In this document: piece after piece, positions 18,445 through 27,328 of the stretch
How positions within the stretch are numbered: the first letter of the stretch is position 1
Layout of the letters: every line of letters starts with the position of its first letter
From: an uncultured Bacilli bacterium
Lineage (GTDB): Bacteria > Bacillota_I > Bacilli_A > RF39 > UBA660
DNA length: 64,000 nucleotides
Assembly: GCA_934149105.1 (NCBI GenBank)
Contig: CAKPDP010000007.1
Span: 27,561-91,560, forward strand
Direction: 5' to 3'
Notes under the pieces: generated by a model
Database searches by the model: none
Seen by the model: only the letters and a program-made list of their open reading frames with translations
What the model was told of the DNA's origin: nothing
Program-made: the position numbers and the translations under genes

Positions 18445-19089
18445 CTATCCCTGTTTAACACTTATATACTTAACTCCTAACTTCAAATAAAAATCTCTTG
18501 CTCTAGGTAAATCAAACATTCTAGCTATTAATAAATTATAAAATTCATCTATTAAAATAATTGAACATAAAGTTATACTAATTATTAAAAACATATTACT
18601 AGGTAATTTCTTTGCTAAATAAAAGCATCCTGGAACTATAACATACATCAAAAACAAGCTAGAAATCCCAAAAAACAAAACACTTCTTAAACACACAAAT
18701 CCTTGAATATTTCCAAAGTTTAATATTTCGGTATTATAATTCCAATACCTAAGACCATTACCAATAATATATATACATAATCCTGAAACATATTCTAATA
18801 GTCCACAGGTTACTAAACTAATTATAAAAAGCATCCCCGGTTTTTTTCTGATCTTATAAGTAAATAAATATACTATTATAGCCCCTATAGCATAAATATT
18901 GATCCAAGGTAAGAAATTACCTCCTCGATAATAAAAATATTTCATTCCCCTATCAAAATAATAAAATATAAATTCATACAAAAAACCAAACATTCCTGCT
19001 ATTACTATTATTAAACAAAAAATACCTACCATTGTTATTCTATCAAAAGAATGATCTTTATTTAAATAATTCTTATATTTCTCTTTCAT
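18445..19089 (-). CDS. Putative ABC-transporter-permease-like membrane protein, CmpB family
   Basis: 214 residues from the ATG at 19089; the longer frame starts with a GTG that overlaps the likely GGAAG site. Five or six membrane helices. It has the family elements GFLYEFIFYYFDRG, NFLPWINIYAIGAI and GLLEYVSGLCIYIIGNGLRYWNY, the region where relatives read EYLTSYLLEKLFHARWWDY. CmpB-family proteins are named after ABC transport but their role is unproven. A second, more canonical member lies at 34516-35199. The gene is followed by the licD-like promoter. Confidence 0.75.
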   Translation of the reverse strand: MKEKYKNYLNKDHSFDRITMVGIFCLIIVIAGMFGFLYEFIFYYFDRGMKYFYYRGGNFLPWINIYAIGAIIVYLFTYKIRKKPGMLFIISLVTCGLLEYVSGLCIYIIGNGLRYWNYNTEILNFGNIQGFVCLRSVLFFGISSLFLMYVIVPGCFYLAKKLPSNMFLIISITLCSIILIDEFYNLLIARMFDLPRARDFYLKLGVKYISVKQG

Positions 19090-19158
19090 ACTACCAACTT
19101 CCACTTCTTATTTATTTTACTCATCCAGTATATCATACTAAAAACAATAAGTAAATTC

Positions 19159-19260
19159 CTATCTAACTTCCTTCTCTATCCACTCTAAATAATCCTTATT
19201 TATACTTTTAATCTCATATACAGCATATTCAAAACATTTGTAACCGTGTATTTTATTATT
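19159..19260 (-). pseudogene. Possible C-terminal remnant of a decayed gene
   Basis: One minus frame of about 30 codons reads like real protein (HGYKCFEYAVYEIKSINK, then DYLEWIEKEVR and TAG), with codon use like its neighbours. It has no start and is preceded in frame by a stop. It lies in the 216-base gap between the CmpB-like and VOC genes. Probably the tail of a deleted gene; family not identified. Confidence 0.3.
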
Positions 19261-19305
19261 ATAGTATTTTTATTTTTCTTTCTTCTTCGCAAATATTTCT
19301 TAGTA

Positions 19306-19692
19306 TTAATTATTAAATCTTAATAAATAACCATCTGGATCCTGAACTAAAAATTCTTTATCCTCTGATACACAATCATTAACTCTATATTCATGAACCT
19401 CTAAATCTAAAAATAATTTTACTTCCTTGGTCACTAATTTATCATAAAATTCTTCAATATTATTTACTGTCATACTAATATTTATTCCTCTACCATAAGG
19501 ATACTCTAACTTTCCTGTATTCCAATTATTATTCACTTCTTGGATCATAATTTGATTACCTTCTAATTGTAAAAAACAAAATTTATCTTCTTTTCTCTCA
19601 TACTTAATCTCAAACCCTAACAATAAATAAAATTTCTTACTAACTTCTATATTAGAAACACTTAATTCTGGTATTAAACTATTAAACTTCAT
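19306..19692 (-). CDS. VOC (glyoxalase/bleomycin-resistance) family protein
   Basis: 128 residues, the size of one pair of VOC beta-alpha-beta-beta-beta units. Typical elements are LIPELSVSNIEVSKKFYLLLGF at the N-terminus (in part: SVSNIEVSKKFYLLLGF) and the terminal FLVQDPDGYLLRFNN. Bleomycin-resistance-type members bind and sequester the drug as dimers, while others are metal-dependent lyases or dioxygenases. The substrate cannot be told. The start is the ATG at 19692 behind AGAAGG; the TTG at 19698 is too close to that site. Confidence 0.85.
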   Translation of the reverse strand: MKFNSLIPELSVSNIEVSKKFYLLLGFEIKYERKEDKFCFLQLEGNQIMIQEVNNNWNTGKLEYPYGRGINISMTVNNIEEFYDKLVTKEVKLFLDLEVHEYRVNDCVSEDKEFLVQDPDGYLLRFNN

Positions 19693-19846
19693 AAGCAATA
19701 ACCTTCTCTCTAATAATCTTAATAAATTTATCTAATCTGATTATAGCATCTTCTCTTAACATTTTCTATTCCTTTCTTAATAATCATCTTTTCAATTCTT
19801 AATAGTTTAAAAAATGCAAATCATTTCTGATTTGCCCTTTCATATT

Positions 19847-20320
19847 CTAATTACTTTTAGAAAAATAAATATAATTATTAAGCCATTTTTCAAACTCATT
19901 AGCATCCTGATATTTATCTAAATCCTCATCATCATTAGCGTCCAAATAAGTAATAATCTTTCCATTCTCAATAATAATTATTGTTGGAGCATAATTAACA
20001 GTTTCATAAAAGTCTGTTTTCTTAAATTCTTCAAAAGAAATAGATAAAAAATCTATCTTATACTTTTTCATAAATTTTTGAAATATATCTTCGCAAGGAA
20101 CACTTAAAGTACAATAATTATTATAAGTAAATAATATATAATTTTCCTTATCTAACTTAGATAAATCACTACTATTAATATCTATAAAATTACCCTTACT
20201 ATAATATTTATCACTTAAATAAATCCTTGTAATATCATCATCTTGCTTCATCTTTTTAGAACACCCCGTTGCTAATATTACAAAAACACTAACTACAATA
20301 ATAACTATCTTTTTAATCAT
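19847..20320 (-). CDS. Lipoprotein with thioredoxin-like fold and C-x5-C motif
   Basis: 157 residues from the ATG at 20320, which overlaps the upstream stop by 8 bases and follows GGAGAAGAG. The signal peptide ends in a lipobox, VFVILATGC, giving a lipid-anchored protein. The mature domain resembles thioredoxins (NYILFTYNNYC, then YAPTIIIIENGKIITYLD with the cis-Pro position), but the usual CxxC is replaced by NYCTLSVPCED, two cysteines five residues apart. It is translated together with the exported rhodanese-like protein upstream. A redox or sulfur-handling role outside the cell is plausible. Confidence 0.8.
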   Translation of the reverse strand: MIKKIVIIVVSVFVILATGCSKKMKQDDDITRIYLSDKYYSKGNFIDINSSDLSKLDKENYILFTYNNYCTLSVPCEDIFQKFMKKYKIDFLSISFEEFKKTDFYETVNYAPTIIIIENGKIITYLDANDDEDLDKYQDANEFEKWLNNYIYFSKSN

Positions 20321-21008
20321 TATTAATCTCTTCTCCAAAATTTTCTAGATCAATATCATGATAAGTTACTTTCCAAAAATCATACGTTGTTTTATCATTA
20401 ATAGTTTTTTTAATTTGAATATTATTCTTTCCCTTATAATACCAGTAACCACCAACATTATAAATTTTATTTTCATCCCATCCTAGTGCTACTAAAAGTT
20501 TTTTAGTCATTCCAGCATATCCTCCTCCTCCACACATTAAGAAAATATACTTATCCTTAGGAAAATAATATTCCAAATAATCTAATGATTCATCGTAATT
20601 AGCCTTATATGTTCCATCTTCATTTTGCGTAAATAAAGTTTTTCCTTTATAACTATCTCCAACTGCCTCTGGTAATCCCTTTACTTCTGTTAGTAAAGGA
20701 TATGGCACCACTTCAAATCCTTTAATTATTCCCGATAAATAAGAATCTCCTCCAATTGCCGAATAATTTCCCGGATCTACTAACATTCTCATATCCCTGT
20801 ACACTGAATCTTTACGATTTAAATATTTATCTATTGTTGCTTCATTAATATTTTTATCGATTCCTAACTGTCCTCTTTCTCCTCCTGTTAATTCTGGTTT
20901 AGGTAAAGATTCCAATCTAGCATTGTCATTAAAAAGTAACAAACTACCTAAACCACCCATTAATAAACTTATAATAATTATACTTATTATCATCACTTTC
21001 TTTTTCAT
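20313..21008 (-). CDS. Exported rhodanese-like protein
   Basis: 231 residues. The N-terminal hydrophobic segment (about 5-27) is an uncleaved anchor or signal peptide. The outer domain has the order of a rhodanese: YRDMRMLVDPGNYSAIGG..., then FEVVPYPLLTEV, then the active-site loop MCGGGGYAGMTKKLLVALGW with the putative catalytic cysteine, and VGGYWYYKG near the end. Rhodanese domains carry sulfane sulfur or bind oxyanions. It shares a message with the C-x5-C lipoprotein downstream (8-base overlap), suggesting a joint extracytoplasmic sulfur or redox task. The assignment rests on the loop and fold order, with low overall similarity expected. Confidence 0.72.
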   Translation of the reverse strand: MKKKVMIISIIIISLLMGGLGSLLLFNDNARLESLPKPELTGGERGQLGIDKNINEATIDKYLNRKDSVYRDMRMLVDPGNYSAIGGDSYLSGIIKGFEVVPYPLLTEVKGLPEAVGDSYKGKTLFTQNEDGTYKANYDESLDYLEYYFPKDKYIFLMCGGGGYAGMTKKLLVALGWDENKIYNVGGYWYYKGKNNIQIKKTINDKTTYDFWKVTYHDIDLENFGEEINND

Positions 21009-21072
21009 AACATATCTCCCTTCTCTCCCATACTATCATTATTATTTTCTAAATCCTATAACTTAAGAGTTG

Positions 21073-21096
21073 AAAAAGCTCAACTTTACGTTGAGC
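21073..21096 (-). terminator. Terminator of XRE membrane regulator gene
   Basis: On the minus strand GCTCAAC-GTAA-GTTGAGC is followed by TTTTTC, directly after the TAG stop codon at 21097. Confidence 0.8.
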
Positions 21097-21804
21097 CTAT
21101 TCTGAACAATTATCATTTAATTTTAATGGTATTTTATATGTTACAATTTTATCATCTTGATCTATAGCTTCTATTTCTAAATAAAGACTATCATTATTAT
21201 AATATTTACAAGTCTGAACATAATTATCAATATTTATTTTTAAATCTTTTAAATACTCTTCTAAAGTAATATTACTACTATTTGCCTTACAACTACTTAT
21301 CTTTGTACTTACAGTATTATTTTTTTCATACAAATTACACTCGAGATTCTTATAAATATTAGTATCATTCCCTCCACAATAAGTTATATGAGAAATATAA
21401 ATAGAAGCTTTTTCTTTATCATAAGCCATACTACCTGATACCGTAAATTCCTTACAAGTTGTCGATAGTGTTTTAAAGTCAAACGATTTATGATTAGTAT
21501 TGTCTATTCCTATTATTATTCCTCCTATTAAAATAATTATTATTAAGCTAGTTAATTCAACCAGTAAAATTCTCTTTCTTTTTTTCTTCTTAATTAGAAT
21601 TTCTCCATCTAATATTTCTTCTACACTTATATTAAAATCTTTACTCATTTGTCTAATTAAAGTTATTTCTGGAAGATTAATTCCATTTTCCCACTTACTT
21701 ACAGCCTGATAAGTTACTCCATACTTAGAAGCTAACTGTTGCTGCGTTAAGTTATTATCTTTTCTCAATTTTTTAATAAATTTACCAACTTTTTCTGGAT
21801 TCAA
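21097..21804 (-). CDS. XRE-family regulator with membrane helix and extracellular tail
   Basis: 235 residues if started at the TTG at 21804 behind AGTGGTGAT; a GTG at 21816 would overlap that site. Relatives typically begin MNxEKVGKFIKKLR, which supports the TTG. Residues 1-60 form a HTH_3 domain (LTQQQLASKYGVTYQAVSKWENG). After a KKKKRKR stretch one membrane helix follows (about 82-102). The remaining 130 residues should be outside and contain several cysteines (FDFKTLSTTCKEFTVSG). A DNA-binding domain fused to a membrane anchor and sensor domain suggests a membrane-bound one-component regulator. Target genes unknown. Confidence 0.85.
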   Translation of the reverse strand: MNPEKVGKFIKKLRKDNNLTQQQLASKYGVTYQAVSKWENGINLPEITLIRQMSKDFNISVEEILDGEILIKKKKRKRILLVELTSLIIIILIGGIIIGIDNTNHKSFDFKTLSTTCKEFTVSGSMAYDKEKASIYISHITYCGGNDTNIYKNLECNLYEKNNTVSTKISSCKANSSNITLEEYLKDLKINIDNYVQTCKYYNNDSLYLEIEAIDQDDKIVTYKIPLKLNDNCSE

Positions 21805-21890
21805 AATTATCACCACTCACTACCTATCAAAATCATTACTTTATCTATCTAACTCTTCTTTTATCTTAATTTATATCTTATAAATCCAAA

Positions 21891-22151
21891 CTATTCCAAA
21901 ATATAAGAAGCTGATTTACATATTACAATATTAGTTTCCATACATTCATTTAGATCCCTAATATTTCAACTATGATATTTATATAGATTCTGTTTATCCC
22001 CACTTCTACCAAATGGCATAAATTTCACATTAAAAGTAAATCTTTTTCCTAAATTTAAATATACATATCTAATTATTTCTACTTCCGTCATTTCAGGATT
22101 ATCTATTCTATATCTTTTTATCTGCTCTACATATTTGTCTAAATTATTCAT
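21891..22151 (-). pseudogene. Truncated gene: intact 61-codon start, then in-frame stops
   Basis: A good GGGGGATGAG site and ATG begin a frame of 61 codons (MNNLDKYVEQIKRYRIDNPE ...) that ends at a TGA at 21966. Reading through the TGA, the same frame continues with plausible protein (NIRDLNECMETNIVICKSAS) to a TAG at 21891. This looks like the N-terminal part of a longer protein interrupted by a nonsense mutation and then lost. Family not recognised; the segment with a Cys after a polar stretch would suit a cysteine-protease or transglutaminase-type protein, which is speculation. Confidence 0.5.
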
Positions 22152-22234
22152 CTCATCCCCCTTTGATCTAACTATTTAAAATCATCATCATTTCTTCAAT
22201 CATAATTATTTTTCATCTTTTTCTTAAAGATATT

Positions 22235-24436
22235 CTATCTCTCCTTCCAACTTTTTAATTTTAAAGCATTTATTATAACCGTAAAACTAGATAGTGTCAT
22301 TGCTAGACCTGCAATCATAGGGTTCATAGAAATATTCATAAATTCTAATAATCCACCCGCTACTGGTATCATACAAGCATTATAAAAGAATGCCCAAAAT
22401 AAATTACCCTTTATATTACTTAATGTTTTCTTACTTATATCAAATAAATTATATATCGCCTTTAAATCATTTCTCATCAAAATAACATCAGCAGAATCAA
22501 TTGCTATATCGATAGCAGAATTTAAACTAACCCCTATATCAGCTTGAGATAAACTTGGAGCATCATTTATTCCATCACCTACCATCATTATCTTTAATCC
22601 TTGTTCTTTTAATTTCTTAATCTTATTTGCTTTATCCTTAGGTGATACATTAGCTATTACCTCTTCAATGCCAATACTTTTAGCAATTATATTGGCAGTA
22701 ATTTCATTATCTCCTGTTAACATAATAATTCTCTTATTCATTTCTTTTAATTTACCTATAACTATTTTTGCATTATCCCTAATAATATCTTTAACCCCAA
22801 TAAGAGCCACAATTTTTTTATTTTCTACCACATAAACAATACTATTTCCTTCCAAAGATAATTCTTTTTCTTTGAAAGAAATATCCTTATCTATCTTTAA
22901 GTTATCCAATATTTTACTGTTTCCTATCAAGTATTCCTTTTTCTTAACAATTCCCTTTAATCCTACTCCCGCAATATTTTCAAATTTATTAACATCAAAA
23001 ATTTTCAAATTATGTTCTTCAGCATAACTATTAAAAGCACTAGCAATTGGATGAGTTGATTTATTTTCCAATGATGCTACAATCTCTATCAAATCCTTAT
23101 CTGAATAAACAGAATTATTTATTATTTTTGCTATTCTTAAATTACCATAAGTTAATGTACCTGTTTTATCAAATACTACTATATCAATTTTATTAGCATT
23201 TTCAAGTATTTCTGATTTTTTTACCAATATTCCATTCTTAGCACATAATCCTTCACTAACTACTATCGCCAGCGGAGTCGCAAGCCCCAATGCACAAGGA
23301 CAAGCACAAACTAGTACTGTTACAAAATAAACAACAGCCTCTCCCAAACTAAATCCTAATATCAAATGAGCAATAAATGTTATAACTGCTAAAAATATAA
23401 CAACCGGAACAAATATTCCACTTACTTTATCGGCAATTCTAGCAATTGGGGCCTTTGTATTCGTTGCTTCCACTACTAACCTAACTATCTCTGATATTGT
23501 TGAATCTTTCCCTATATTTTCAGCCTTATATAAAACTTCTCCATCTAGATTTATAGAACCCGCTACTACTCTATCATCTACACTTTTTTTTACAGGTATT
23601 GATTCTCCACTTATAAATGATTCATCGACATGGGTGCTTCCCTTTACTATACTTCCATCAACTGCAAATCTATTTCCTGGTTTAACAATCAAAGTATCTC
23701 CTTTTTTCACTTCATCAATAGAAACTTCCTTTTCTTTATTATCCTTGAATAATATTGCTACTTTAGGAGTAATAGTCACTAACCCCTTTATAGCGTCCTT
23801 TGTCTTCTCTTTGTTAATACCGTCTATATATCTACCAAATTTAATCAAATAAAGAACAACACAAACACTTTCAAAATATAAATCTTCTATATACTCTTTA
23901 TTTCCTTTTAAAATCATAATCATATTAAAAGTACTAAATAGAAAACTTGAAATAATCCCTAATGTAACCAATGTATCCATATTAGGTGATTTATATCTAA
24001 TATTCTTAATACCATTAATAATAATATCTCTCCCAAAATAGATAAAATATAAACTAAAGATAAATAAACATACTGCATAATTTACAGGATGATTCATCAT
24101 ATTTAGAAAAGGTATTACTGGTAAATGTATCATATGTGCCATTGAAATATATAAAACTAATAAAGCCAGTACTCCATTAACTATAAAATAACCATTCTTA
24201 TTAATATTTTTATTTACTTGTTCATCATATATTCCTAATGAGTTAAATCCTGCTTCTTTTACAAATCTATTTAAATCATCTATACTAATATCATCTTCAT
24301 AACTTATACTTGCTGAAGACATTACCAAATTCACTAAAGCATCATCTATCCCTTTTTGTTTTAATAAATATTTTTCTAAACTTGCCGAACAAGCACTACA
24401 AGTCATACCCTCTATTTTTAACATTATCTTCTTCAT
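22235..24436 (-). CDS. copA: Copper-translocating P1B-type ATPase
   Basis: 733 residues. One N-terminal heavy-metal-associated domain carries GMTCSAC (residues 10-16). Eight membrane helices follow the P1B pattern. The CPC metal site is C379-P380-C381 (ACPCALGLATPL), the phosphorylated aspartate is D423 in DKTGTLT, and the HP motif (STHPIASAF) and GDGINDAPSL hinge are all intact. CPC together with a single HMA fits Cu(I) export from the cytoplasm. No CopZ chaperone or CopY repressor is adjacent, which is less usual in Bacilli. A GAGGTGA site precedes the ATG. Confidence 0.95.
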   Translation of the reverse strand: MKKIMLKIEGMTCSACSASLEKYLLKQKGIDDALVNLVMSSASISYEDDISIDDLNRFVKEAGFNSLGIYDEQVNKNINKNGYFIVNGVLALLVLYISMAHMIHLPVIPFLNMMNHPVNYAVCLFIFSLYFIYFGRDIIINGIKNIRYKSPNMDTLVTLGIISSFLFSTFNMIMILKGNKEYIEDLYFESVCVVLYLIKFGRYIDGINKEKTKDAIKGLVTITPKVAILFKDNKEKEVSIDEVKKGDTLIVKPGNRFAVDGSIVKGSTHVDESFISGESIPVKKSVDDRVVAGSINLDGEVLYKAENIGKDSTISEIVRLVVEATNTKAPIARIADKVSGIFVPVVIFLAVITFIAHLILGFSLGEAVVYFVTVLVCACPCALGLATPLAIVVSEGLCAKNGILVKKSEILENANKIDIVVFDKTGTLTYGNLRIAKIINNSVYSDKDLIEIVASLENKSTHPIASAFNSYAEEHNLKIFDVNKFENIAGVGLKGIVKKKEYLIGNSKILDNLKIDKDISFKEKELSLEGNSIVYVVENKKIVALIGVKDIIRDNAKIVIGKLKEMNKRIIMLTGDNEITANIIAKSIGIEEVIANVSPKDKANKIKKLKEQGLKIMMVGDGINDAPSLSQADIGVSLNSAIDIAIDSADVILMRNDLKAIYNLFDISKKTLSNIKGNLFWAFFYNACMIPVAGGLLEFMNISMNPMIAGLAMTLSSFTVIINALKLKSWKER

Positions 24437-24543
24437 TCTGTCACCTCAATTAAGTCTCCCAATTAATTCCACTATTTCAAGATCATTATTCTTAATATTT
24501 CTAACAATACATGTCAACATCAGTAATAATATCATAATCTAAA

Positions 24544-25032
24544 TTACAATTCTACAACATTCACTTGATTTCCATGTTCTTTAACAATACCAATTAAATC
24601 TTCTACCTTTAACCATACCGTTGCCGTATTATCATTTGGATGTACTCCAATTAATCCTTTATCATCTAAAAATTCTTTATCCAAATAAAATATTACTTTT
24701 AAATCTTTATCATTTAAAATCCCTAAAGGTGTAACTGAACCAGGTCTTAAATTCATAATATCCATAAGATCATCCTGAGAAGCAAAGCTCAAAGAACGAG
24801 TATTATTCTTTTTCTTAAATTCTTTAAAATCAACATTTTTATTACCTTTAACAGTTATAAGATAATAATTTCTTTTCTTATCATCTTTAACAAAAAGATT
24901 TTTTCCATCTCTCTCTATATATGGTAAATCAATATTCTTTAATTCTTCCATATTAAATACTGCTTTATGCTCTGTAATTTCATACCATATGTTTCTATTA
25001 TTTAAAAAATCATATATTTGTTGTTTATTCAT
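24544..25032 (-). CDS. YbaK/ProX-type aminoacyl-tRNA deacylase (PrdX-like)
   Basis: 162 residues. The sequence follows free-standing ProX/PrdX proteins: WYEITEHKAVFNMEEL at the N-terminus, then LFVKDDKKRNYYLITVKG, LRPGSVTPLGI and VWLKVEDLI. The conserved lysine in LFVKD and the GSVTPLG loop are the active-site signatures. These trans-editing enzymes remove Ala or Cys mistakenly attached to tRNA-Pro. Monocistronic by appearance, with an AAAAGGGATGAG site. Confidence 0.9.
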   Translation of the reverse strand: MNKQQIYDFLNNRNIWYEITEHKAVFNMEELKNIDLPYIERDGKNLFVKDDKKRNYYLITVKGNKNVDFKEFKKKNNTRSLSFASQDDLMDIMNLRPGSVTPLGILNDKDLKVIFYLDKEFLDDKGLIGVHPNDNTATVWLKVEDLIGIVKEHGNQVNVVEL

Positions 25033-25087
25033 AGTCTCATCCCTTTTAACAACTTACTATTTTTCTATAAAATTATAAACTAACTAT

Positions 25088-25831
25088 TTAACTAAACAAT
25101 AATGGTACATTTCCATATATTATTATTCTCAGTATTCCTATAATCACTAAATGTAACGGATAATATAAATAGAAAAACCATTTCATCCAATTTAATTTGC
25201 CTTTTTCACCATTATAAATATTTAATAGTGGGTACACTAAAATAACTGCCAATGTAATTAATCCATAAGTTTTACTTACAAATAAATATGAAATAATTGC
25301 ATAAATTAAAATCCAAAAACTCATACTTACAATTTGCTTTTTTACATCACCTCGATTAGAGTACATAGACAAAATTATCATTACTGCTATACAACTCCAA
25401 TCAGCTGAAAAAGTTATAATATTTATTAAAATAACTACTAACCATTTTTGCCATTCTTTTAAATTAGTTTTTTTATTTGTAACATAAAGAGCAATTACTG
25501 CCCAAGCTAAAGACCACATAATACTTGTCTGATTAAAAATACTTCCTGAACTAAATGGTACATAATTTATTCCAAAGGCAAAACAATATGCGAAATGAGA
25601 TATTATTGCAAATCCAAATAGCCTTAAAATATATTTTTTTAAATTTTTAGTATAATAAAATCCTTCACAAATAAAGAAAAACATAATAGGAGCGGTTAAT
25701 CTACCAATTATATGTAAGATATTTGAAATTATATTATTGGGCATTCCTGGATAGATTAAATCAGCAATATGATCAATTGTCATCGCAATAATTGCTATTA
25801 ATTTCAAATGATTAGAATTCATTTTTTTCAT
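25088..25831 (-). CDS. TraX family membrane acyltransferase-like protein
   Basis: 247 residues with about eight membrane helices. The N-terminus LKLIAIIAMTIDHIADLIYP with the DH pair, followed by IGRLTAPIMFFFICEGFYYT, is the TraX signature. F-plasmid TraX acetylates pilin, but chromosomal members in Firmicutes are thought to acylate surface molecules. No plasmid or conjugation genes are nearby, so an envelope-modification role is favoured. A GGTTGGTGATG site precedes the start. Confidence 0.9.
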   Translation of the reverse strand: MKKMNSNHLKLIAIIAMTIDHIADLIYPGMPNNIISNILHIIGRLTAPIMFFFICEGFYYTKNLKKYILRLFGFAIISHFAYCFAFGINYVPFSSGSIFNQTSIMWSLAWAVIALYVTNKKTNLKEWQKWLVVILINIITFSADWSCIAVMIILSMYSNRGDVKKQIVSMSFWILIYAIISYLFVSKTYGLITLAVILVYPLLNIYNGEKGKLNWMKWFFYLYYPLHLVIIGILRIIIYGNVPLLFS

Positions 25832-25854
25832 TACATCACCAACCTAACAAATTA

Positions 25855-25962
25855 TTATTTATCTTTACTACTTTTAGATATATATGCTACAGTCAAAATT
25901 ATACCAACAAGATTACAAGCAATTGATAATCCTAATAAAAAAGCACTACTAAAATTACCAAA
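25855..25962 (-). pseudogene. Possible remnant of a small membrane-protein gene
   Basis: One minus frame reads a membrane helix with a basic tail (FLLGLSIACNLVGIILTVAY, then ISKSSKDK and TAA). A strong AAGGGGGG site lies just upstream, but no start codon is in frame; a stop separates them. A one-base change near 25962 would link site and frame. Otherwise the gap 25832-26047 shows nothing. Confidence 0.3.
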
Positions 25963-26047
25963 TTACTATTCCCCCCTTCTAGATATCATTCATACCTTTT
26001 ATTTTATCTCCATTTTAAAAATTACTTTCTCATTAAAAACTAAAGCT

Positions 26048-27256
26048 TTATTTAAGTTCCAAAGCACATACACATTCTACGTGATAAGTAACTGGAAACA
26101 TATCAACTAACATCACTTTATCAATAACATATTCTTCTTCCAACTTCTTTAAATCTCTAACTAATGTCATTGTATCACAAGATACATATACAATTCTTTT
26201 AGCCTTAATTTCTAATAAACTACTAACCGTCTTTCTACTAAGACCACTTCGTGGAGGATCTACAACTATCACATCTGCATCATAATTACCATTAATAATC
26301 TTTCCTACATCACCATTAATAAATTCAATATTATCTATATTATTAAGCTTTTTATTAACCATAGCATTCTTAGTGGCGTCTTTATTTATCTCTATTCCTA
26401 ATACTTTAGAACATCTACTTGCTAAATATATTCCTATTGTACCTGTCCCACAATATAAATCAATAACTTTATCCTGCTTCTCTAAAGAAGACCATTCCAA
26501 TACCTTATCATATAACCTCGAAACCATCTCTTTATTGACCTGAAAGAAAGCTAAAGGTGAAACCTTAAACTTATAATTACCAATATTTTCTATAACATAA
26601 CCTTTACCCTTTATAATCTTAGAATTAACAATAATTGTATCAACCCCTGTAATCCCAAGAAGTTCATCTTCTTGAGGATTACCCATTACTAACATTAAAA
26701 TTTCTTCCTGTGCCTCCCTAATCATAATCTTTGTAATACCATCTAATCTTATCTTCTTTAATTCACTTATTATCCTATTAACTCTCTTACTAACAAGTAA
26801 ACAACTATCTACCTGAATTAAATCATTACTCTTATATCCTAAAAGTCCCAATTTTCCCTTCTCTACTTGTAATGTTATCTTATTTCTATAACCATATTCC
26901 AAAGATGATCCCATAATAGGAATATCCATCTCTTTTCCTAAATATCTTAAAAATATATCTTTAACTCTAGCTTGTTTATATAATACTTGTTTATCATAAC
27001 TTAAATTACCTAGTTGACAGCCTCCACACTTATCATAGTATTTACATCTACTCTCTACATAATCAGATCCTCTTTTTAGATACTCTAAAACCTCTGCCCT
27101 AAAATAATTCTTATATTTAACAATATTCCCTACTACTACCTCATCACCAATAATAGTCTTAGGAACAAAAGTAGTAATACCATCTATCTTTCCAATACCT
27201 TCTCCATTATGATTTAATCTCTCTATCTTAATTTTCTTCTTTTCCATCTTCATCAT
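26048..27256 (-). CDS. 23S rRNA (uracil-C5)-methyltransferase, RlmD/RumA family
   Basis: 402 residues. An N-terminal TRAM RNA-binding domain (about 1-60) is followed by the iron-sulfur cysteines C71, C77 and C80 (SRCKYYDKCGGCQLGNL). The SAM-binding Rossmann domain has VIDLYCGTGTIGIYLA. The catalytic region has VVDPPRSGLSRK and the nucleophile cysteine in IVYVSCDTMTLVRDL. The family methylates a uridine at C5 in 23S rRNA (U1939 or U747 in E. coli numbering). Which site is modified here cannot be read. The start has only a weak AAAGAAAG site, and a second ATG four codons in is possible. Confidence 0.93.
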   Translation of the reverse strand: MMKMEKKKIKIERLNHNGEGIGKIDGITTFVPKTIIGDEVVVGNIVKYKNYFRAEVLEYLKRGSDYVESRCKYYDKCGGCQLGNLSYDKQVLYKQARVKDIFLRYLGKEMDIPIMGSSLEYGYRNKITLQVEKGKLGLLGYKSNDLIQVDSCLLVSKRVNRIISELKKIRLDGITKIMIREAQEEILMLVMGNPQEDELLGITGVDTIIVNSKIIKGKGYVIENIGNYKFKVSPLAFFQVNKEMVSRLYDKVLEWSSLEKQDKVIDLYCGTGTIGIYLASRCSKVLGIEINKDATKNAMVNKKLNNIDNIEFINGDVGKIINGNYDADVIVVDPPRSGLSRKTVSSLLEIKAKRIVYVSCDTMTLVRDLKKLEEEYVIDKVMLVDMFPVTYHVECVCALELK

Positions 27257-27295
27257 TTCTTTCTTTAAATCACTATCTTTATTAAACCTTTATCA

Positions 27296-27328
27296 AAGAA
27301 AAAAGTCAATTAGTTTAACTAATCAACT
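27296..27328 (-). terminator. Terminator of GLUG-repeat protein gene
   Basis: On the minus strand GTTGATTAG and CTAATTGAC form a 9-bp stem with two G-T pairs, followed by TTTTTT, immediately after the stop at 27329. Confidence 0.78.

Noticed and set aside
21966..22151. TGA read as Trp (Mycoplasma code)
   Set aside because: Several genes end in TGA at tight ATGA overlaps (for example 11485 and 38484), and Trp is encoded by TGG throughout.
25088..25831. Conjugation gene traX as evidence of a plasmid
   Set aside because: TraX-family proteins are common on Firmicutes chromosomes and no other transfer gene is present.
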